Counted from the first letter of the stretch, positions 1 to 7,716 are shown. The stretch is DNA of 20,689 nt from Prevotella sp. UBA1705 (GCA_002317385.1 DCJH01000038.1:1-20689); one strand, 5' to 3'. Translations and numbers: made by a program. The notes: generated by a model from the sequence alone, not told the origin.

Positions 1-1474
1 CGTCGAATACCGAGATGGGCCACAACCACGATGAGAACCATGTGTCGAGACAGTCGCTCTCCTGGTCGAGGTCGGCGGCAGAGAGGGCAGGATTCTTCTT
101 CTGGGCCTCGGCCAGAGCAACTTCTGCGCTCTCGGCCACCACGTAGTCGTTCTTGCCTTCGGCATCCTTGAAGTAGTAAGCCGGTATGCGATGGCCCCAC
201 CAGAGCTGTCGGGAGATGCACCAGTCCTTGATGTTCTCCAGCCAATGACGGTAGGTGTTTTTGTATTTCTTGGGGTAGAACTCGATGTCATCGTCCATCA
301 CCGGAGCAAGAGCAATATCGGCAAAGTGCTGCATCTTGAGGAACCACTGGGTCGAGAGCTTAGGCTCGATGGGCACGTTGGTACGCTCAGAGAATCCCAC
401 CTTGTTGTCGTAGTCCTCCACTTTCTCCATGAGGGCAGCGGCTTCGAGGTCTTTTGAAATCTGCTTTCGCACTTCCATGCGGTCCTGTCCCACGTAGAGG
501 CCGGCGGCTTCGGACAGCGTTCCGTTGTCGTTGAAGATGTCGATGGTCTGCAGTCCATGCTTCAGGCCCAGGGCATGGTCATTGATGTCGTGGGCAGGCG
601 TTACCTTGAGGCAGCCCGTTCCGAACTGAATGTCTACGTAAGTGTCTTCAATCACGGGGATTATACGGTTCACCAGCGGCACGATAACGTGTTTGCCTTG
701 CAGCCAAGTGTTCTTTGGGTCCTCGGGGTTGATACACATCGCGGTGTCGCCCATGATGGTCTCGGGACGTGTGGTGGCCACCACGGCATAGTAGCCCTTG
801 GCATCCTGGTGCATCACATTGTCGTCGCTCTTGCGCGAAATGGTAGCCTGGTCCTCGGGAGCCACATAGTATTTGAGATAGAAGAGCTTGGAATGCTCAT
901 CCTTGTAGACCACTTCCTCGTCGGAAAGAGCAGTCTGAGCCTGCGGGTCCCAGTTCACCATGCGTACGCCGCGGTATATCAATCCCTTGTTGTAAAGGTC
1001 GATAAACACCTTGATGACGCCCTCCGAACGGGTCTCGTCCATGGTGAAGGCCGTGCGATCCCAGTCGCATGAGCAGCCGAGCTTGCGCAACTGCTTCAGG
1101 ATAATGCCGCCATGTTCGTGGGTCCAATCCCATGCATGCTCCAGGAATTGTTCTCGGCTGAGGTCGGTTTTCTTGATGCCTTGCTCGGCTAACTTATTCA
1201 CCACCTTGGCTTCGGTGGCGATAGAGGCATGGTCGGTGCCCGGCACCCAGCAGGCGTTTTTGCCTTCCATGCGGGCACGACGCACAAGAATGTCCTGTAT
1301 AGTGTTGTTCAGCATGTGTCCCATGTGGAGTACACCGGTAACGTTTGGCGGCGGAATGACCACTGTGTATGGCTCACGGCCATCGGGCTTGGAGCTGAAA
1401 AGTTTGTTGTCCAGCCAATACTCATACCATTTAGACTCTACCTCTTTGGGGTCATACTTACTTGCTAATTCCAT
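1..1474 (-). CDS. valS: Valine--tRNA ligase (ValRS), N-terminal 491 residues; gene runs off the left edge
   Basis: Class I aminoacyl-tRNA synthetase that charges tRNA-Val in the cytoplasm and edits mischarged threonine. The reverse-strand reading is open from an ATG at 1472-1474 to the window edge. It starts MELASKYDPKEVESKWYEYW and carries the HIGH-type signature HMGH at about residues 50-53, after PPPNVTG. The tRNA-synthetase motif DWCISRQLWWGHRIP follows the CP1 editing region, and the visible part ends with DTWFSSWLWP, a strong ValRS match. The KMSKS loop, the anticodon-binding domain and the C-terminal coiled coil must lie left of position 1, since the family usually has about 875-880 residues. 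No frameshift or internal stop is seen. The gene is divergent from mazG, with a 99-bp gap holding a promoter-like element for each direction. Confidence 0.97.
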   Translation of the reverse strand, partial: MELASKYDPKEVESKWYEYWLDNKLFSSKPDGREPYTVVIPPPNVTGVLHMGHMLNNTIQDILVRRARMEGKNACWVPGTDHASIATEAKVVNKLAEQGIKKTDLSREQFLEHAWDWTHEHGGIILKQLRKLGCSCDWDRTAFTMDETRSEGVIKVFIDLYNKGLIYRGVRMVNWDPQAQTALSDEEVVYKDEHSKLFYLKYYVAPEDQATISRKSDDNVMHQDAKGYYAVVATTRPETIMGDTAMCINPEDPKNTWLQGKHVIVPLVNRIIPVIEDTYVDIQFGTGCLKVTPAHDINDHALGLKHGLQTIDIFNDNGTLSEAAGLYVGQDRMEVRKQISKDLEAAALMEKVEDYDNKVGFSERTNVPIEPKLSTQWFLKMQHFADIALAPVMDDDIEFYPKKYKNTYRHWLENIKDWCISRQLWWGHRIPAYYFKDAEGKNDYVVAESAEVALAEAQKKNPALSAADLDQESDCLDTWFSSWLWPISVFD

Positions 1475-1517
1475 TTATGTATAATCTTTGTACCTTGATT
1501 AATATATAAAAACCTTG

Positions 1518-1525
1518 CAAATTTA
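1518..1525 (-). promoter_or_regulatory. Probable -7 element of the valS promoter (TAAATTTG)
   Basis: The reverse strand reads TAAATTTG, an exact fit to the Bacteroidota -7 consensus TAnnTTTG, about 44 bp upstream of the valS start. No clear -33 TTTG is seen at the expected distance, so the call rests on the -7 match and its position. Confidence 0.5.
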
Positions 1526-1547
1526 CGAATTTTCCATCTAAAATACC

Positions 1548-1555
1548 TAACTTTG
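1548..1555 (+). promoter_or_regulatory. Probable -7 element of the mazG promoter (TAACTTTG)
   Basis: TAACTTTG fits the Bacteroidota TAnnTTTG consensus and lies 18 bp before the GTG start of mazG. This would give a leader of only about a dozen bases. The element is 22 bp from the oppositely facing valS element, so the two polymerase footprints would overlap. Confidence 0.5.
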
Positions 1556-1573
1556 CATCAAAAATAACGGAAA

Positions 1574-2485
1574 GTGCATACACGAAAAGAGAAATTAACA
1601 GCTTTCGGGCGGTTACTTGATGTGCAGTATCGACTGCGAAAGGAATGTCCCTGGGACCGCAAACAGACGTTCGAAAGCCTCCGGGCCAACACGATAGAAG
1701 AGGTCTTTGAACTGGCCGACGCGCTGGTGAAGCGCGACTACCACGAGGTGATGAAGGAGCTTGGAGACGTGATGGAGCACGTGATGTTCTATTCCTTGAT
1801 CGGCGATGAGGACGGCGAGTTCGATATGGCCGATATCTGCAACCAGGAGGCTGATAAGCTGATGTTCCGCCATCCGTTCATCGACTGGCGACAATCGGAG
1901 GGCGATTGGGGCATTGAGAACGAGCCATTTACGGTGGTCAACCCCGAGATGAAGATGAATTCCCATGGTCAGGTGGTCTACAAAGGGGAGGAAAGCAGTC
2001 TTGATGGAAGTCCTCAGACTTCTGACGAGGTGGAGCTCACGTGGGAGCAAATCAAGCAGAAGGAGAAGGACGGCAATACGAGTGTACTCAGCGGCGTGCC
2101 CCAATCGCTGCCCTCTATGATCAAAGCCTACCGCATACAAGATAAGGCTCGCAATGTGGGCTTCGACTGGAAGCAGAAAGAAGACGTGTGGGACAAGGTG
2201 AGAGAAGAACTCGGCGAACTGGAAATAGAATTGAAAAAGGAGGACAAAGAGAACTCTGAGAAAGAGCTTGGAGACTTTATTTTCAGCATCATCAACGCCG
2301 CACGTCTCTATCATCTCAACCCCGACAACGCACTGGAATATACCAACAGGAAGTTCATCAGACGCTTCAACTATATCGAGGAGAAGGTCAAGCAGATGGG
2401 CCAAGAACTTGGAGATTTGACGCTCACCCAGATGGACCAACTCTGGAATGAGGCCAAGCTGCAGGAACAACAACATCATTCATAA
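1574..2485 (+). CDS. mazG: MazG nucleoside triphosphate pyrophosphohydrolase, with an enlarged interdomain linker
   Basis: Hydrolyses (d)NTPs to NMP and pyrophosphate, a house-cleaning role also linked to ppGpp and stress control in other bacteria. Two tandem all-alpha MazG domains are visible. The first has ECPWDRKQT at about 24-32, then EEVFE (42-46) and ELGD (62-65). The second has KAYRIQDKARNVGFDW (about 184-199), EELGE (211-215) and ELGD (231-234). Both sets of acidic metal-binding residues look intact. The GTG start is forced, because an in-frame TAA lies 9 bp upstream and the sequence after it is family-like. At 303 residues it is longer than the usual 260 or so. The extra length is a polar stretch at about residues 102-150, between FRHP and TWEQIKQKEKDG. 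It is first in a tight set with the lipoprotein (22-bp gap) and rnz. Confidence 0.95.
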   Translation: MHTRKEKLTAFGRLLDVQYRLRKECPWDRKQTFESLRANTIEEVFELADALVKRDYHEVMKELGDVMEHVMFYSLIGDEDGEFDMADICNQEADKLMFRHPFIDWRQSEGDWGIENEPFTVVNPEMKMNSHGQVVYKGEESSLDGSPQTSDEVELTWEQIKQKEKDGNTSVLSGVPQSLPSMIKAYRIQDKARNVGFDWKQKEDVWDKVREELGELEIELKKEDKENSEKELGDFIFSIINAARLYHLNPDNALEYTNRKFIRRFNYIEEKVKQMGQELGDLTLTQMDQLWNEAKLQEQQHHS

Positions 2486-2507
2486 GAATTCAAAAGGAGA
2501 TAAAGAT

Positions 2508-3089
2508 ATGAAGAAGTATTCTTTGACTGCAAAAAGTGTATTTTTCTTGTCAATTTTGACAACTATCGGGTTCTTGAGCGGGTGCAATCCAAAAGCACCC
2601 AAGTCCGAGAAACCAGAGTCGGATAGCGTCATGGTAGAGAATGCCGTGGCAGATACTACCATCTATGGTACTTGCGGCGAGGGCACGGCCATGCACTCGC
2701 TCGAACTGATTACCGATGCCGGCGACACGCTGCAATACATGATTGGCGAGGATGCCGACGGCGAGCAGGATGTGCAAGGCGGACTTCTTGTGGGCGACAG
2801 GCTTGCTGTGATTGAGGGCGGTAGCTTGGACGGCGAGAAAACAGCCAAGAAAGTCATCAACCTGACTACGCTTCTGGGCAAATGGACGAGCCTCGACAAG
2901 AACTTTGAGATTATGGAAGGCGGAGTGGTGAAGTCGAATGTCAAGGCCGAGAGCAATCCCTGGACCAGTTGGAAGATTCTCAACGGCCAGTTGGTGCTCA
3001 ACAAAGACACCTTCGATATCGACAAACTGGGTACCGATTCGCTCTATTTAGAGAGCAAGCAAGGCATTTTCACCTTCAAGCGTCCGTAA
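2508..3089 (+). CDS. Lipocalin-like lipoprotein of unknown function
   Basis: The 193-residue product begins with a lysine-rich n-region, a hydrophobic stretch and the lipobox LSGC with cysteine 26, so it should be lipidated and held in an envelope membrane. The start is the ATG at 2508, preceded by a good AAGGAGA at about 2494-2500. A longer in-frame reading from 2448 would overlap mazG and bury the signal peptide. Residues 50-110 form a small beta-rich segment (YGTCGEGTAMHSLELITDAG). The C-terminal 75 residues start at LLGKWTS and alternate short strands with glycine turns, as in lipocalin-like domains of Bacteroidota lipoproteins. The ligand is unknown. It lies 22 bp after mazG and 24 bp before rnz, so co-transcription is likely, although no functional link is evident. 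The domain label is by general pattern only. Confidence 0.85.
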   Translation: MKKYSLTAKSVFFLSILTTIGFLSGCNPKAPKSEKPESDSVMVENAVADTTIYGTCGEGTAMHSLELITDAGDTLQYMIGEDADGEQDVQGGLLVGDRLAVIEGGSLDGEKTAKKVINLTTLLGKWTSLDKNFEIMEGGVVKSNVKAESNPWTSWKILNGQLVLNKDTFDIDKLGTDSLYLESKQGIFTFKRP

Positions 3090-3113
3090 TCGAGGCCCGT
3101 CCTCAACCGCACG

Positions 3114-4028
3114 ATGGAACCATTCAGAATACATATTTTAGGGTGCGGCAGTGCGCTGCCCACCCTCAAGCACTTTGCGTCTTCACAGATTGTGGAGGTG
3201 CGAGGCAAGTTCTTTATGGTCGATTGCGGCGAGGGAACCCAGATACAGTTGCGGCGCACGAGGGTCAATTTCACCAAGATTCAGGCCATCTTCATCTCTC
3301 ATCTCCATGGCGACCACTGTTTCGGACTGATTGGTCTCATCTCGACCTTTGGCATGTTGGGCCGCACGGCCACGCTCCACATTTATGGACCTGCCGATTT
3401 AGAGAACCTGCTTCACACTCAGATGGAGATGTTTTGCAACGGACTGGAGTTCAAGGTGGAGTTCCATGCCGTAGACACCACGCAGCAGCAGGTGGTCTAC
3501 GAAGACCGCAGCATCACCGTAGAGACCATTCCTCTGGAGCATCGCATAGCCTGCTGCGGCTATCTTTTCCGCGAGAAGCCCACGCTGCCGCATATCCGTC
3601 GCGATATGATCGACTGCTACGAGATACCTCTTAGCCAGATAGACAATATCAAGCGTGGTGCCGACTGGACCACGCCCGACGGCGTGGTGGTGCCCCACGA
3701 GAAGCTTACCGTGCCCGCCGATCGTCCCCGAAGCTACGCCTACTGCAGCGATACGCGCTACATCCCCACGCTCCACGAGCGGGTGAAAGGCGTGGATGTG
3801 CTCTACCACGAGTCTACCTACGACCAGGCCTGCGCCCAGCGCGCCAAACTCTACTACCATTCCACTTCCTGTCAGGCGGCCTCGGTGGCCCGCGATGCTC
3901 AGGTGGGAAAACTGCTGCTTGGCCACTACAGTGCCCGCTATCAGAACGAGAGTGGCATACTCCAGGAGGCCCGGGAAATCTTCCCCAATAGCGTTCTTTC
4001 CAACGAAGGGATGGTGATTGAGGTGTAG
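3114..4028 (+). CDS. rnz: Ribonuclease Z (tRNase Z), tRNA 3' processing
   Basis: Zinc-dependent metallo-beta-lactamase-fold endonuclease that cuts the 3' trailer from tRNA precursors. It has 304 residues, the normal size of the short bacterial form. The N-terminus ILGCGSALPT is typical of the family. The zinc motif SHLHGDH at residues 62-68 supplies H63, H65, D67 and H68. H143 (in PLEHR) follows, then D213 in YCSDTRY and H271 in LLGHYSARY, so all expected metal ligands can be seen. YHESTY at 231-236 is also conserved. No truncation or frameshift is seen. It is the last gene of the mazG - lipoprotein - rnz set. Downstream are only weak hairpins before the next promoter-like element at 4119. 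Confidence 0.97.
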   Translation: MEPFRIHILGCGSALPTLKHFASSQIVEVRGKFFMVDCGEGTQIQLRRTRVNFTKIQAIFISHLHGDHCFGLIGLISTFGMLGRTATLHIYGPADLENLLHTQMEMFCNGLEFKVEFHAVDTTQQQVVYEDRSITVETIPLEHRIACCGYLFREKPTLPHIRRDMIDCYEIPLSQIDNIKRGADWTTPDGVVVPHEKLTVPADRPRSYAYCSDTRYIPTLHERVKGVDVLYHESTYDQACAQRAKLYYHSTSCQAASVARDAQVGKLLLGHYSARYQNESGILQEAREIFPNSVLSNEGMVIEV

Positions 4029-4052
4029 AACCCCGAGATTATTGCGCTTTCA

Positions 4053-4107
4053 GGGTTAATAATTCTTAACAACCCGTGAAAAAACTCGTTTTTCGCGCCC
4101 TTTTTAT
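4053..4107 (+). terminator. Weak hairpins after rnz, possible terminator
   Basis: GGGTTAA (4053-4059) can pair with TTAACAACCC (4066-4075) with a small bulge. GAAAAA (4078-4083) pairs with TTTTTC (4089-4094), and T-rich sequence follows after GCGCCC. Neither stem is strong. Position, just after rnz and before a new promoter-like element, is the main reason to list them. Confidence 0.3.
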
Positions 4108-4118
4108 CTTTAAAATAT

Positions 4119-4126
4119 TATCTTTG
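4119..4126 (+). promoter_or_regulatory. Probable -7 element (TATCTTTG) of the envelope gene cluster
   Basis: TATCTTTG is an exact TAnnTTTG match, 26 bp before the ATG of the small T9SS-tail protein. Upstream sequence is AT-rich but has no clear -33 TTTG. All five genes that follow, up to the terminator at 7681, could be read from here. Confidence 0.55.
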
Positions 4127-4152
4127 CATGGGTCAATATACGTAGAAGGCTT

Positions 4153-4464
4153 ATGACAAGAAATATACTTTCCCTTTTATTCCTCATAGCAATGTTTGCC
4201 GGTGCACCCGTCAGCGCCAGTGCAGTTCCCGCTATTGAGATTATAGACAACGACATGCAGACCATCACGATCTCTGTGAGCGATGAGTCGGTGCTCCATG
4301 TAACCGGTGCCGCTGGGCAGACGTTGTATGTCTATAATGTAACGGGCGTCAGAGTCATGAGCATCAAGGTCGATGGCTCCGACAAGAGTTATACGTTGAA
4401 CTTGCCCAAAGGCTGCTACATAGTCAAGGTTGGCAAGGTGGTCCGTAAGATATCTATCAGATAA
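4153..4464 (+). CDS. Small exported protein made almost only of a T9SS type A sorting tail
   Basis: The 103-residue product has a Sec signal peptide at about residues 1-24 (TRNILSLLFLIAMFAG, then SASA before VPA). About 79 mature residues follow. The last 55 match the pattern of the type IX secretion C-terminal domain: LYVYNVTGVRVMSIKV, then a glycine/aspartate turn, then LNLPKGCYIVKV and a final basic KISIR. In known cargo this domain directs transport across the outer membrane and is removed or attached to LPS on the surface. Here there is essentially no passenger, only about 25 residues (IEIIDNDMQTITISVS) between the two signals. The reading frame is clean and a promoter-like element precedes it. 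The next gene is an L,D-transpeptidase 34 bp away. It could be a remnant of a larger surface protein or a real small envelope protein. Confidence 0.82.
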   Translation: MTRNILSLLFLIAMFAGAPVSASAVPAIEIIDNDMQTITISVSDESVLHVTGAAGQTLYVYNVTGVRVMSIKVDGSDKSYTLNLPKGCYIVKVGKVVRKISIR

Positions 4465-4498
4465 GAAGTCTGGCAGATAGGAAAAGAAGCTGATACTT

Positions 4499-6067
4499 TT
4501 GAAAACCGGATATTTGTCTCTCGTTATTCTCATGACTGTTGTTTTCCAGTCTTGCCATGAGAAGATCGCCAACCCTAACCATAGTCTCACTCTGGCCGAT
4601 TATGAGTCGTTGGACTCCTCGGCCTACGCGCTCAACTCTCACCGCATACGTGAGGGCATAGACTCGTTGTCGCGCAACGATCGCGATTCGATGTTTGCCG
4701 ACTTTGCCACGCGTGGTCACTATGCCCGCGAGAAATCGTTTGTGTGGATCAATCGTAAAGGCATCGATGCCCGGGCAGACAGTCTGGTAAGTGCATTGCA
4801 GGCTGTTGACTCCATGGGCTTCAATCCCCGAAAGTTCCGCATACCCCAGATAGCGGAAGACATCAAGCGCATGCGGATGCTCGATTTCGACGAGCAGCGC
4901 AACCGAATCAACATAGTGGCTGCCCGATTGGAGTACAATCTCACCAAGGCCTACCTGCGCTACGCCGTGGGCCAGCGGTTCGGATTCATGAATCCCACAG
5001 CCGTGCTCAACCATCTCGACGTGCTCGACAGCGACTCCAACCGCACCAATTATCGCACGCTCTTCGACATCAAGATACCCCATGCCAACAAGAAGTTTGT
5101 GGAGTTGGCGCTCCACAAGGTGCAGGTGGACAGTCTCTCGTCGTTCCTCCACGCGCTGGAGCCGAGAGGAGTATTCTACAATCGACTGCAGAGTGGGCTC
5201 CACGGCGCTGAGGCCGACTCCTTTGGACGGATGCGCATGCTCGTCAACATGGAGCGATGCCGATGGAGAGTGCCCGACTATCCCGGCGCACACGAGAAGT
5301 ATATCCTCGTGAACATCCCCTCATACCACCTCCGGGCGGTCGACGGAGATAGCGTGTTCATCATGCGCACGGCCTTCGGCTCGGTTGAAACCAAGACCCC
5401 CATACTCATCAGCAAGGTGAAGCGCATGGACATCAATCCCCAGTGGATCATGCCCAAGAGCATCATCAAGACCAGCATCCTGCCCCGATTGGGCAACAGC
5501 TACTACTTCATGCAACGACAATATTTCATTCGCGACCGCAAGACCGGTAAGAATGTATCGCCCCGTCAGGTGTCACGCGACATGCTGCTCAGCGGCCAAT
5601 ACCTTGTGGCGCAGCGCGGAGGCGAGGGCAATGCGTTGGGAAGAATCATCTTCCGGTTTGATAACAACCTCTCCATCTACCTGCACGACACCTCCTCGCG
5701 CGACGTGTTCAACACCTCTGAACGCGATGTGAGCCACGGCTGCGTGAGGGTGGAGAAGCCCTTCGACCTGGCCGTGTTCATGCTGCAGGACAAAGACGAG
5801 AGTCTCATCAGCAAGATACACTATTCGATGCAGGCCGACGTCTCGCCGGTGGGCATTGCCAAAGAAGAGTTCTCGCCGCAGATGCAGGCCGTGAACGACA
5901 CCCTGCAGCGCAAACTGCTCATCGGCAAGGTGGAGGTGAATCCGCAGGTGCCGATATTCATTCTCTATTTCACGCTCTATCCCGACGAGTCTGGAAAGAT
6001 AGAGATATTCGAGGATGTGTATGGCTACGACGGCGTGATCTACCGCCAACTCCAGAATTATATCTAA
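4499..6067 (+). CDS. L,D-transpeptidase lipoprotein, YcbB/LdtD-like
   Basis: Cross-links or modifies peptidoglycan by beta-lactam-tolerant L,D-transpeptidation in the periplasm. It has 522 residues. A short signal ends in the lipobox FQSC, giving cysteine 19. Residues about 40-200 resemble the helical scaffold of YcbB. The YkuD catalytic domain spans about 265-425 and starts KYILVNIPSYHLRAV. It contains NPQWIMPKSI, LGRIIF, YLHD (H396) and SHGCVR at 412-417, with catalytic C415. The family's usual peptidoglycan-binding module is short or absent, since the protein is about 90 residues shorter than E. coli YcbB. The start is TTG, because a TAG lies in frame at 4478-4480 and no ATG gives a full signal peptide. 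AGGAAAAG about 12 bp upstream could be the ribosome site. It sits 25 bp before the sigma factor gene. Confidence 0.93.
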   Translation: MKTGYLSLVILMTVVFQSCHEKIANPNHSLTLADYESLDSSAYALNSHRIREGIDSLSRNDRDSMFADFATRGHYAREKSFVWINRKGIDARADSLVSALQAVDSMGFNPRKFRIPQIAEDIKRMRMLDFDEQRNRINIVAARLEYNLTKAYLRYAVGQRFGFMNPTAVLNHLDVLDSDSNRTNYRTLFDIKIPHANKKFVELALHKVQVDSLSSFLHALEPRGVFYNRLQSGLHGAEADSFGRMRMLVNMERCRWRVPDYPGAHEKYILVNIPSYHLRAVDGDSVFIMRTAFGSVETKTPILISKVKRMDINPQWIMPKSIIKTSILPRLGNSYYFMQRQYFIRDRKTGKNVSPRQVSRDMLLSGQYLVAQRGGEGNALGRIIFRFDNNLSIYLHDTSSRDVFNTSERDVSHGCVRVEKPFDLAVFMLQDKDESLISKIHYSMQADVSPVGIAKEEFSPQMQAVNDTLQRKLLIGKVEVNPQVPIFILYFTLYPDESGKIEIFEDVYGYDGVIYRQLQNYI

Positions 6068-6092
6068 CCCATATTACTCTAAAGGCAGCACA

Positions 6093-6641
6093 GTGAAAGA
6101 GATAGACGAGGATAAATTGGTGGGCCTGCTGGCCGACCCTCAGCACCGCAGGGAGGGATTCTCTATGGTGGTGAGCCAGTATAGCGAGCCGCTCTACTGG
6201 AAGATTCGCCGTATCGTTCTCTCGCACGACGATGCCAACGATGTGTTGCAGAACACATTGATCAAGGCTTGGAGCAGTCTCGACAGCTTTCAGAACAAAT
6301 CTCGCTTTTCCACCTGGCTCTATCGCATAGCCATCAACGAGTCGCTCGACTTCCTGCGCCATCAGAAACTGGTGCAGAATGTCAGTGCCGACGAGGATGA
6401 AGGCGTGGCTTCCAAACTCTTGGCTGACGATTATTTCGACGGCGACGAGACGCAGGCTCTGCTTCAGGAAGCCATCGCCTCGCTGCCCGACGTACAGCGC
6501 ACGGTGTTCAACATGCGCTATTACGATCAGATGAAATACTCGGAGATGAGCCTTCTGCTCGACACTTCCGAGGGCGCGCTGAAGGCGAGCTATCATCTTG
6601 CGGTCAAGAAGATTAAGGAGTTTTTCGACCGTTGCGACTGA
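6093..6641 (+). CDS. ECF-type RNA polymerase sigma factor
   Basis: The 182-residue protein has the two sigma regions of the sigma-70 ECF group. Region 2 lies at about residues 20-90, with DDANDVLQNTLIKAW and RFSTWLYRIAINESLDFLRH. Region 4 lies at about 125-180, with LPDVQRTVFNMRYYDQMKYS, a helix-turn-helix, and EGALKASYHLAVKKIKEFF. It should direct core RNA polymerase to a small regulon. GTG at 6093 is chosen as the start because it gives a normal N-terminus and has AAAGG 8 bp upstream. The gene follows the L,D-transpeptidase closely and precedes a single-pass membrane protein in the place where an anti-sigma factor would be expected. An envelope-linked trigger is therefore likely but inferred. 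Confidence 0.93.
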   Translation: MKEIDEDKLVGLLADPQHRREGFSMVVSQYSEPLYWKIRRIVLSHDDANDVLQNTLIKAWSSLDSFQNKSRFSTWLYRIAINESLDFLRHQKLVQNVSADEDEGVASKLLADDYFDGDETQALLQEAIASLPDVQRTVFNMRYYDQMKYSEMSLLLDTSEGALKASYHLAVKKIKEFFDRCD

Positions 6642-6751
6642 AAAAATCACTCGTGCAAAAAAGAAAAATAAGGGCAAGCGATGAAAATCATGAATAAAAT
6701 ACAATTTTAAATTAAACTTTTCTGCTTGCTATCCGTCAAAAGAGTAAAACA

Positions 6752-7144
6752 ATGAATATGGAAAGAGAAGAAAAATTCATAGAAGACAAATTTGGTCGAC
6801 AGAATCCTTTCAGGGTTCCGGAGGGCTATTTTGATGACTTTGCTTCTCAACTGATGCAGAGCCTGCCCGAGCAAGCCGAGGCGCCCAAGGCCAAGTTGGT
6901 GCCCATGCGCGTGTCTCGTTGGCACAGGGCGCGTCCCATCGCCATTGCCGCTGCCAGCGTGTGTATCGCGTTTTTCGGCTTAGGCGTGAAGATGTATCAT
7001 GGCAGCGACCGTGTGGCTGCACCGTCGGCAACTACCGCCCAGGAGACCGTGGCAACGTCGTCCTACTCGGCAGTGGATGCCATGGCCGACTATACCATGC
7101 TCGACACCGACGACATGTATGCCTATCTTGAGGATTATAAATAA
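6752..7144 (+). CDS. Single-pass membrane protein in the anti-sigma position
   Basis: The 130-residue product has a charged N-terminal part containing NPFRVPEGYFDDFASQLM (about 18-35), a motif common in Bacteroidota proteins encoded just after ECF sigma genes. One hydrophobic segment follows at about 63-79 (IAIAAASVCIAFFGLGV), preceded by arginines. The C-terminal tail is acidic, ending in DTDDMYAYLEDYK. Topology by the positive-inside rule puts the N-terminus in the cytoplasm and the tail in the periplasm, as for an anti-sigma factor. No zinc-binding HxxxCxxC motif is present, so it is not a classical ZAS-type factor. The 110-bp gap after the sigma gene is longer than usual for a coupled pair and contains a widely spaced GCAAGC/GCTTGC inverted repeat. 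The anti-sigma role is inferred from position. Confidence 0.75.
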   Translation: MNMEREEKFIEDKFGRQNPFRVPEGYFDDFASQLMQSLPEQAEAPKAKLVPMRVSRWHRARPIAIAAASVCIAFFGLGVKMYHGSDRVAAPSATTAQETVATSSYSAVDAMADYTMLDTDDMYAYLEDYK

Positions 7145-7158
7145 CCATTAAATTATCT

Positions 7159-7596
7159 ATGGCATTGAAAAAGTTATTATTCATATTCGCTTTGGTACTG
7201 TCGGCGATGCAGGTGCTCGCCCAGGACAGGCCGATGTTCAACCCTGAACGTTTCGAGGCCGATATGGAGCAGTTTATCGTCACCGAAGCAGGACTGTCGC
7301 CCCAAGAGGCTGCAGCTTTCTTTCCGGTGTACAAAGAGATGCAGGGCAAGCAGCGTTTCCTGTTCAACAAGATGCGCCGCTACCGCCATATGGATACCAG
7401 CGACGACAAGGTAAGCCTCGATGCCATCAAGAATATGGATGCCATCGACGTTCAGATCAAGAAGCTCCAGCAGCAGTATCACCTCAAGTTCTGCAAGGTG
7501 TTGCCTGCCGGTAAGGTGCTGAGAGTGCTGAAGGCGGAAGAGAAATTCCATCGTCAGGCTTTCCGCCGAATGGTGAAGCATCGTAGCAAAGAGTAA
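7159..7596 (+). CDS. Small periplasmic helical protein, Spy/CpxP-like
   Basis: The 145-residue product has a Sec signal peptide at residues 1-21, cut before QDRP. The mature part is rich in charged residues and helix formers: LSPQEAAAFFPVYKEMQGKQ at about 46-65, KMRRYRHMD at about 71-79, and a basic amphipathic C-terminus. Size, export, basic helices and the LSPQEAAAFFP segment recall the LTxxQ-type Spy/CpxP stress proteins, which hold unfolded envelope proteins or act as feedback sensors. Similarity is in general features only, as no exact LTxxQ pair is seen. It begins 14 bp after the anti-sigma-like gene and is the last gene before the terminator at 7681, so it probably belongs to the same regulatory unit. 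Confidence 0.75.
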   Translation: MALKKLLFIFALVLSAMQVLAQDRPMFNPERFEADMEQFIVTEAGLSPQEAAAFFPVYKEMQGKQRFLFNKMRRYRHMDTSDDKVSLDAIKNMDAIDVQIKKLQQQYHLKFCKVLPAGKVLRVLKAEEKFHRQAFRRMVKHRSKE

Positions 7597-7680
7597 TTGT
7601 CTCGCCCTCGTGCGAGCGTTGGAGAAAGGGTAGAGCGGTGGCGCCGTCATGCGCCCCAGCCTTCGAGTCAGAAACAATGG

Positions 7681-7716
7681 GTCGGCCATCTGATAGGTTC
7701 AGGTGGCCGACTTTTT
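7681..7716 (+). terminator. Strong intrinsic terminator of the envelope cluster
   Basis: GTCGGCCATCTGA (7681-7693) pairs with TCAGGTGGCCGAC (7699-7711), giving a 13-bp stem with one T-G wobble and a 5-base loop. Five T follow directly, then G, C and five more T. It lies 85 bp after the stop of the Spy-like gene. Confidence 0.9.

Noticed and set aside
2448..2507. Longer N-terminus for the lipoprotein gene
   Set aside because: It would overlap mazG and place 20 polar residues before the signal peptide. The ATG at 2508 has a good ribosome site and gives a normal lipobox signal.
6672..6730. GCAAGC/GCTTGC inverted repeat between the sigma and anti-sigma-like genes
   Set aside because: Arms are only 6 bp and 44 bp apart, so chance is likely. 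It is mentioned with the gene but not listed as a feature.
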